NCBI GenBank assembly: GCA_054601695.1
Contig: BAAHQB010000437.1
Span: forward strand, 1-64,000
Length of the DNA: 64,000 nucleotides
Origin: Amorphochlora amoebiformis
Taxonomy: Eukaryota > Cercozoa > Chlorarachniophyceae
Reading direction: 5' to 3'
The position numbers and the translations under genes were made by a program. Of this stretch, positions 1 through 64,000 are shown piece after piece. Under the pieces are notes generated by a model. The model searched no databases, was not told where the DNA came from, and saw only the letters and a list, made by a program, of their open reading frames with translations. Each line of letters begins with the position of its first letter. Within the stretch, counting starts at the first letter, position 1.

Positions 1-2304
<2,304 letters not shown>

Positions 2305-2308
2305 GATT

Positions 2309-2480
2309 GCTGGAGATTCCGGCCGTTCTTGGAGATCGTCTCATCCGGCAGTAACCTGTCCCCGGTAATAACCGGCAGTACCCGGTGCTAACCGGTAGTA
2401 ACGACGCACTTCCGAGTACTGACTAACAGGACGTCACGTCACGCTATGTCACGCTTTCAGAACTTTTCGCGAAGATTCGA
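2309..2480. repeat. dispersed repeat with internal ACCGG(T/C)A(G/A)TA units
   Basis: A GC-rich patch of short degenerate repeats (CGGCAGTAACC, CGGTAATAACC, CGGTGCTAACC, CGGTAGTAACG) preceded by TGCTGGAGATT. The minus strand of 38944-39126 has the same order of elements: TGCTGGAGATT, CCNGGAGTAACC and CTATGTCACGCT. The two look like diverged copies of one dispersed element. No coding potential is evident. Confidence 0.4.
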
Positions 2481-2572
2481 GTGTCGTCGAGAAAGTTCGA
2501 GAACGTAGCTAGAAATTTGTTGAATGAGCTGGGTGAGATTTTCAACCCCTAATGATTATTATCATTTTTGAG

Positions 2573-5161
<2,589 letters not shown>

Positions 5162-5341
5162 CGCGTTGCGGAGACCCGCCACTCGGTCACGAAATATTAA
5201 AGTTGTTTCTTGATATCTATGGAAGGATATATTGGTTATCAACTCGAGTATATCTTTCTATATCTTATTGTATGATATCTTGATAATGTTTAAGAGATAC
5301 ATACATTCTCAGTCCCACCCTTGTCCTCCGTCGTGACCGAA
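5162..5341. promoter_or_regulatory. shared intergenic region of two divergent genes
   Basis: 180 bp between the proposed start codons of the minus-strand PPR-like gene and the plus-strand zinc-knuckle gene. It is AT-rich but not microsatellite. It must hold both promoters if both start codons are right. I could not identify defined elements with confidence. Confidence 0.4.
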
Positions 5342-19955
<14,614 letters not shown>

Positions 19956-20551
19956 GCATGACTAGATGACGCCCTCCGAATGTCCGGGCATCGCTAGATA
20001 TCGATCATGGTACGTGATGTGTACTAGATGTACGCCTAAAATTTACCGGGTAAATTGTTTGTCATTGTCGGATATTTAATTAAGATCCACCATTTTGATT
20101 ATGTCGGCCTGAATCTAGTGAATAGGTACTTGAATTTCAATTTTTTTTTTATCGTATCAGCCGTAGACCCGAGTCCTCCAGATGAAATTAACTGTATACG
20201 TATTCATATACATCTAGCACATCTAGACATTTATATTAAGTTCTCGACCACACGGTCAGTAATTATAGTACATATAAATGAGACCAACATCTACATAGTT
20301 TAGGACGTGATCAATAATTTCAAATTCATTGAAATCCGCCGCACGACATGAAAAACTTCCGACGAAAAACGGAGCTTTGTAAATACTTGCGTATACTCTA
20401 GATGCTCTAAATTTATACTATACTACCGGTCGGTGCGTGCAAGTAGGTGATCTGGGACTTCTCTCAGCACTTCTCTCATCAACGCTGTACGGGAACAACT
20501 TGTCTCAGCATTTCTCTCATCAACACTGTACGACTACTATACAACCGCAGG
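19956..20551. other. intergenic region between convergent genes
   Basis: About 600 bp of non-microsatellite sequence between the stop of the zinc-knuckle gene and the proposed stop of the minus-strand membrane gene. It contains a short tandem pair (ACTTCTCTCATCAACGCTGT at about 20465, ATTTCTCTCATCAACACTGT at about 20510). No gene seen. Confidence 0.5.
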
Positions 20552-32056
<11,505 letters not shown>

Positions 32057-32097
32057 CTGGTAGAAGATATCTAAGAAGGTGTATATATACATATAAG

Positions 32098-32132
<35 letters not shown>

Positions 32133-32156
32133 CTTATATTTGTATATATTCTACAC

Positions 32157-32194
<38 letters not shown>

Positions 32195-32459
32195 ATATAT
32201 ATAATATATATATATATGTATATTATATATATACATATATATGTATATATATATATATTAAATTAATATACATATATATATATATATATATACGTATATA
32301 TACAAAATAAATACATTTATAACACACAGACATTTATTACATACATATACGCACACACATCACACCTATATATTACATATACACACACAGACACACACAT
32401 ACATACATGTATATATTTGTAATATATATATATATATATATGTATGTATGTGCGTATAT

Positions 32460-32528
<69 letters not shown>

Positions 32529-32734
32529 GTGCGTATATTTATGTATATATATATATACATCCATATATCCATCCATACATATGCAAACTCACTACTTAGC
32601 AATCGTACCCTAGGCCAAATATGACGTTATTACAAATCTGAAACGACAGCAAAATTCAAAATTCAAAATTCAAAAACAAAAATTCAGAAACCGACGCTTA
32701 CATTAACGTTTTGATCAGAGTTGGTTAAAGTTGA

Positions 32735-33050
32735 CGGTTACGGTTAGGGTTAGGTTAGAGCATTCAAAACTAAGAGGGTTTAGGGTTACAGCGTTTACAA
32801 GAGAGGGTTAGGGTTAGGGTTAGGGTTAGGGTTAGGGTTAGGGTTAAGGTTAGGGTTAGGGTTAGGGTTAAGGTTAGGGTTAGGGCTGCAGCATTAGAAT
32901 GTAAGAGGTTAGGGTTAGGGTTAGGGTTAGGGTTGTGGTTAGGGTTAGGGTTCCAGTATTTGGAACGTGGAGGTTAGGGTTAGGGTTAGGGTTAGGGTTA
33001 GGGTTAGGGTTAGGGTTAGGGTTAGGGTTAGGGTTAGGGTTAGGGATACA
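32735..33050. repeat. long TTAGGG-rich block with unique interruptions
   Basis: Five runs of TTAGGG broken by short unique pieces that resemble each other (GAGCATTCAAAACTAAGAG, GCAGCATTAGAATGTAAGAG, CCAGTATTTGGAACGTGGAG). The array therefore has a higher-order ~90-120 bp period. Longest perfect run is at 32974-33045. No gene. Confidence 0.85.
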
Positions 33051-34591
<1,541 letters not shown>

Positions 34592-35068
34592 TCAAAACAT
34601 AACATACCCCACAAAAATAGCCTCCCTACCTCTCTCAACGCTATCGACCTCGCTATGCGCATCCACAAACTCCTTTTCGGTCTCGCTCACGCGCTTCCGC
34701 TCCGACGTGAAGCCCCCGTACCTTCTGATTCTCTTTTCATGGTGCTTTAGCCCCAGAGAAGTCTTGACTGGCGATAAGAGGATCATGGCTAGCGCGAGGA
34801 GCTTGACGAGGCTGTGGAACGCAACTATGGGCAAGACCTTTACCCAATAATAATTGCTTACATTCGCAGCCTCGGCGAAGTTGAAAATCGAGTAGATTAG
34901 GAAGAACAAGAAGCCCCAGGATAGGGCCATTTTGATGAGGGAGGGAGGAGGGGCTGTATCTTGGCTTGCGAATGGGTAGCAAATGACTCGGGACCAATCA
35001 TCGAAGATTTGGAGGCCTCTTATCAGCGAATTCGCCTCCATTGGGTGATTGTGAGCCTGGAGGGTCAT
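34592..35068 (-). CDS. small membrane protein with two helices, unknown family
   Basis: An uninterrupted 158-aa frame in a normal-composition island. It starts at an ATG ([18 protein letters not shown]) and ends at TGA. Hydrophobic helices near residues 49-68 ([20 protein letters not shown]) and 78-103 ([20 protein letters not shown] plus ILLSPV). The C-terminal ~50 residues are charged ([17 protein letters not shown]). The frame is open for another 22 codons upstream, but without ATG. An upstream exon is possible because pyrimidine-rich sequence (CTTTTCCCTCCTTCCCCCC) precedes it. Divergent from the secreted-protein gene at 35421. I do not recognise the family. Confidence 0.55.
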   Translation of the reverse strand: MTLQAHNHPMEANSLIRGLQIFDDWSRVICYPFASQDTAPPPSLIKMALSWGFLFFLIYSIFNFAEAANVSNYYWVKVLPIVAFHSLVKLLALAMILLSPVKTSLGLKHHEKRIRRYGGFTSERKRVSETEKEFVDAHSEVDSVERGREAIFVGYVMF

Positions 35069-35420
35069 GAGTAAAGCATTTTTTTCACCGGTGGAATACG
35101 GGGGGAAGGAGGGAAAAGGTGACCATCCGACCAAAAGCCGGCAGATTTCCGAAAAGATATTTTACGGAACCCAGGGTAAAATTAGGCGGGAGAGTTTTCT
35201 GTTTTAGGCAAAAAAACCTTAAGAAAAAAGATAGGAAAACCGGGTACCCGAGTTGCAAATTACAGCTTGGCGGTGCAGCAAACCTCCCATAATCTCAAGT
35301 CACGCACGAAGTTCAAAGTACTTTCTTCCCTCACGGCCTCTCATGTTTTTGCGGGCATGCATGCGTTCACATCGTGAAAGTGTGTACACACCGGTTGACA
35401 GGCTCATTGATATTTCAGAA

Positions 35421-35819
35421 ATGAAGTCTGTCTTTTCTCGACTGCTCGCTATTCTGTCCTTCTTTTTCGTCGTCGGTGTTTCCCACGGAGGGCCGGTCGC
35501 CGTTGGATTGTGCTATACCGCGTGTAATGCTGCCTACTGCTCCTGTATGGCCAGTTCCGGTCTTGTGGGTAAATCCACTTTTTTTTGTTTCCCATTTAGA
35601 TTCACTCGACGTCGTCGTACGATACTATCCTCTTTCTGTCTTTCTCTCTTCTAAATGGTAAACTGATTGGTCATCTGTAATAATCTGATGAACTCAGCCG
35701 GAACCACAGGACCGGTCGGATGGTACGCGTGGATCACTGGCGCTGCTGGTGCATGCTCGGCGGCTCAGTCGGTCTGCATGGTTTCCTGTGCGTCCCTGGC
35801 AGCTGCCCCCACTCCATGA
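35421..35819 (+). CDS. zygote-specific-like secreted Cys-rich protein
   Basis: Two exons, 35421-35568 and 35698-35819, with intron GTAAAT...CTCAG, give 89 aa. Signal peptide: residues 1-22 (MKSVFSRLLAILSFFFVVGV, then SH). The mature part has GGPVAVGLCYTACNAAYC and, after the splice (GTG G|CC), AGTTGPVGWYAWITGAAGA, then seven Cys in total (C31, 35, 40, 42, 69, 76, 80) and APTP at the end. The GxCYxxCNxxYxxC plus AGTTGPVGW pattern is that of proteins annotated as zygote-specific class V / Zsp-type in Chlamydomonas and many fungi; their biochemical role is unknown. The split codon and conserved motif across the junction confirm the intron. The frame is open upstream, but the ATG before the signal peptide is the natural start. 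Confidence 0.8.
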
Positions 35820-36441
35820 GGTTGCCCGGCATTCGATAATCACGGTTCGATTTGAAACATCATGGGCTCGAGAATTGCTTACATATATGCACAAAACTAC
35901 GATGCCGATTGCAAACTGGTCAAGTTTTGGAAGTCTTTGGTCGTCTAGTCATGATGGGGTATGCTGACTAATATTGTATCGATTGTACTATGTTACTATT
36001 GTCTAGATTGTAGACTTTTTCTGTATCATCTGGATCATCCACATCATACCATGCATAACTAGATAAACTAAGGTAATAATAGACTCATAGTAGTGCATGT
36101 ATACAGAATCAATATCTATATATATGATAATCCCTCTACTAACTCTAGTTCCCTGGCAATACCCAGCCATGATTTTGTCAAGATAGGAAAATCATTGCGA
36201 TGTAGCTATTCTGGCATACTAGTACAACTATATTCATCAGGATATATATTCATATATAATATATATATATATATATGTATTTATACATATATATGTATCT
36301 AGATGTATATGTCTAGATCTAGTAGATGTACATATATACATATACAATCTAGACTATGATACTGTAATAATAATGATTTGTGTTTGTATAAATGTATATA
36401 TGACATATCACACACACACACATATGTATGTGTGTGATATT

Positions 36442-36533
<92 letters not shown>

Positions 36534-36693
36534 CTATGATACGTGATATTTACATTTATATCAAATCATGTTCATACTATGATTCACATGTGAAGAATTA
36601 TATATTTACGATATACATATAAATCTAATATATATATATATACATATATGATATATATCATATTATATATATATATATATATGATATATATCA

Positions 36694-36751
<58 letters not shown>

Positions 36752-36761
36752 GTATATACGT

Positions 36762-36794
<33 letters not shown>

Positions 36795-36916
36795 CAGATG
36801 TAATGTTAAACTAAAGCTATATACCACGATGAAAACTTCCAGTAATTTACGATGATAGCTAAATTAGACTACAGTTTGATCTTCCGAGCACATCTTCCGC
36901 AATCCTCGTCCCTTAC
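35820..36916. other. region downstream of the secreted-protein gene
   Basis: 35820-36240 is ordinary-composition sequence without a convincing ORF. 36240-36780 is (TA)n with CA/TG runs and small palindromes (ATATGATATATATCATAT). The last exons of the minus-strand PAN-like gene may lie here, for example after TGATGAATATAG near 36240, but I cannot fix a stop codon. Confidence 0.4.
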
Positions 36917-45667
<8,751 letters not shown>

Positions 45668-45797
45668 CTGATAAGAATATAAAATATATGTTTACATGTG
45701 AAATTTACATACATATATACATATATAATGTATACATATGATATATACATATATGAAGATATTCGAATATCTAGCTACGAAGGAATATGTGGGAATG

Positions 45798-45837
<40 letters not shown>

Positions 45838-45967
45838 AATACGTGAGTGTATATGATTACATTAGAAAGGTCCCGTGAAGAAAATTGATCCAATCTGTAT
45901 ATTATATATGTATATATACACATATACACATATATACACATATTATATTATACATATACACATACAT

Positions 45968-46016
<49 letters not shown>

Positions 46017-46158
46017 CATATATATATAATATAGTTAACACGTAAATCTAATGTACATTACACATACACATATTGTATACATAGATGTATTTCTAATATA
46101 TATGTATGATATGCAAATACATATATGTAGTATATATACATACATCTATAACTTATTT

Positions 46159-46254
<96 letters not shown>

Positions 46255-46262
46255 AATAATAT

Positions 46263-55812
<9,550 letters not shown>

Positions 55813-55892
55813 TGCTTCAGACGTGGCAGTGCGATTACCGGTCGGCGGCCATCAGATCGGGTGGAAAGTCACGTAGGGTGACATATTAGTCG

Positions 55893-56363
55893 ATGCCAAA
55901 ACAACGCCAAAGACGTGACGTCCCCGGGACATCTCATTCCCGCACTCCCCGCCGGGTGTCCACACCCTTGATCGCGACAGCAAGCCGGCATGATCGTGAT
56001 CATCAAGGCTCTGTCCGTAATGACGGCAATCGCGATGAATCTCTCCCCCTTGGTGAGGCGAGAGAGGAAAACATTGAAATTGATATTTTTGAGGTGATGA
56101 GTCGCATCCAGCCTACAACGCTGGTCGTCAGTACATTTCCACCTATCGTCAATACCCACATGTACATTCAAAAAATGTCCTGTATTCATGATTCCATTTT
56201 CACTTCCCGGGACGTCGAGAACCGAGTACACATTTCCACCAACAGAATGGAGGTCATAGATCGGACTCCATGCACACAATCACGTGATGTGTGTCTTGTT
56301 TCTGAATGGCGTTTGATGTTCGGCGTTCGGTTTTTGGTGTACGCATCAGGCGAACATTTATGA
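55893..56363 (+). CDS. uncharacterised ORF divergent from the GT2 gene
   Basis: An ATG-started open frame of 156 codons in a normal-composition island 80 bp from the GT2 start codon. The N-terminal half is Arg/Ser/His-rich ([19 protein letters not shown]), and the middle is more structured ([20 protein letters not shown]). No motif recognised, no signal peptide. The opposite strand is also open for 136 codons (55869-56279), so this may be upstream sequence of the GT2 gene instead. Confidence 0.35.
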   Translation: MPKQRQRRDVPGTSHSRTPRRVSTPLIATASRHDRDHQGSVRNDGNRDESLPLGEAREENIEIDIFEVMSRIQPTTLVVSTFPPIVNTHMYIQKMSCIHDSIFTSRDVENRVHISTNRMEVIDRTPCTQSRDVCLVSEWRLMFGVRFLVYASGEHL

Positions 56364-56539
56364 ATTTCGCAAGAGGGGCAACACCGGGGAGACACATCCT
56401 CTTCCGCTCGCGATGATCGCGTGCAATGCGAGCATTTGGGGCGTGTACGCCCTATTGAAGGTTGATTGGGGATTAGGGTAGTTTGGAAGCGTGTTTGTGA
56501 TTGCTTGCTCAGAATGTAGGAGGAAGGGGAGACAGGAGG

Positions 56540-56582
<43 letters not shown>

Positions 56583-56647
56583 AAGATTGACAACAATCCA
56601 CTCGTCTGAAAGTTTTCTGAGGTCTATTTCATTATTGTTATTATTAC

Positions 56648-56680
<33 letters not shown>
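56540..56680. repeat. (GA)n and (TTA)n microsatellites
   Basis: GAGAGAGA at 56545-56578 and ATTATTATT at 56631-56681, abutting (TA)n. Confidence 0.9.
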
Positions 56681-56681
<1 letters not shown>

Positions 56682-56689
56682 ATATATAA

Positions 56690-56734
<45 letters not shown>

Positions 56735-56744
56735 TATATATATA

Positions 56745-56812
<68 letters not shown>

Positions 56813-56839
56813 TATATATATATATTTACATACATATAT

Positions 56840-56903
<64 letters not shown>

Positions 56904-56944
56904 TTCCCGTGCTCTAGATTGTTAAACAACATATTCTTAGCTGT

Positions 56945-57001
<57 letters not shown>

Positions 57002-57103
57002 CATACATACATGTATACATACATACATACACACACACAACATATATATTCATGTATACACATATAAACATACACTCTCATAACATATCCACACGTACCT
57101 CAG

Positions 57104-64000
<6,897 letters not shown>

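Overview
This is a eukaryotic nuclear segment in which real coding sequence is cut into many short exons sitting in a sea of (TA)n microsatellite DNA. Most long open frames here simply read TATATA as Ile-Tyr repeats and are not genes. Genes appear when the short GC-richer islands are read for splice sites (GT...AG), and the split codons of successive islands agree in phase across introns. Scattered TTAGGG/CCCTAA blocks indicate a vertebrate/fungal/algal-type telomere repeat. The protein families seen (PPR, CCHC zinc knuckle, PAN/Apple-like, GT2 glycosyltransferase, zygote-specific-like Cys-rich secreted protein) would suit a filamentous fungus or an alga/protist. I cannot place the organism further from sequence alone.

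Layout. (1) 2.57-5.16 kb, minus: small PPR-like protein with a presequence-like N-terminus. (2) 5.34-19.96 kb, plus: a gene of more than 20 exons with CCHC zinc knuckles, divergent from the PPR gene. (3) 20.55-32.06 kb (possibly to 33.58 kb), minus: a multi-pass membrane protein, tail-to-tail with gene 2. (4) 34.59-35.07 kb, minus: a compact two-helix membrane protein, divergent from (5) 35.42-35.82 kb, plus: a secreted 89-aa Cys-rich protein of the zygote-specific type. (6) 36.92-45.67 kb, minus: a gene with a PAN/Apple-like Cys module. (7) 47.13-55.81 kb, minus: a type II membrane GT2 glycosyltransferase. (8) 55.89-56.36 kb, plus: an uncharacterised ORF, divergent from gene 7. (9) 57.10-60.63 kb, plus: exons of a multi-pass membrane protein. 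Part of this last locus lies in a large imperfect inverted repeat (57.6-59.2 against 62.3-64.0 kb).

The outstanding feature is a recurrent architecture. At more than fifteen introns an exon edge, that is the splice acceptor plus the first part of the exon, or the last part of the exon plus the donor, has been copied 2 to about 25 times. (TA)n tracts separate the copies, and normally one complete exon is kept at one end of the array. The extremes are about 25 donor-side copies at 23.96-26.55 kb and 16 copies of a complete 16-nt microexon at 41.2-43.3 kb. Telomere-like blocks also fall almost entirely inside these introns, several within about 15 nt of a splice site. All gene models are hand-made from in-phase splice sites and need RNA evidence.
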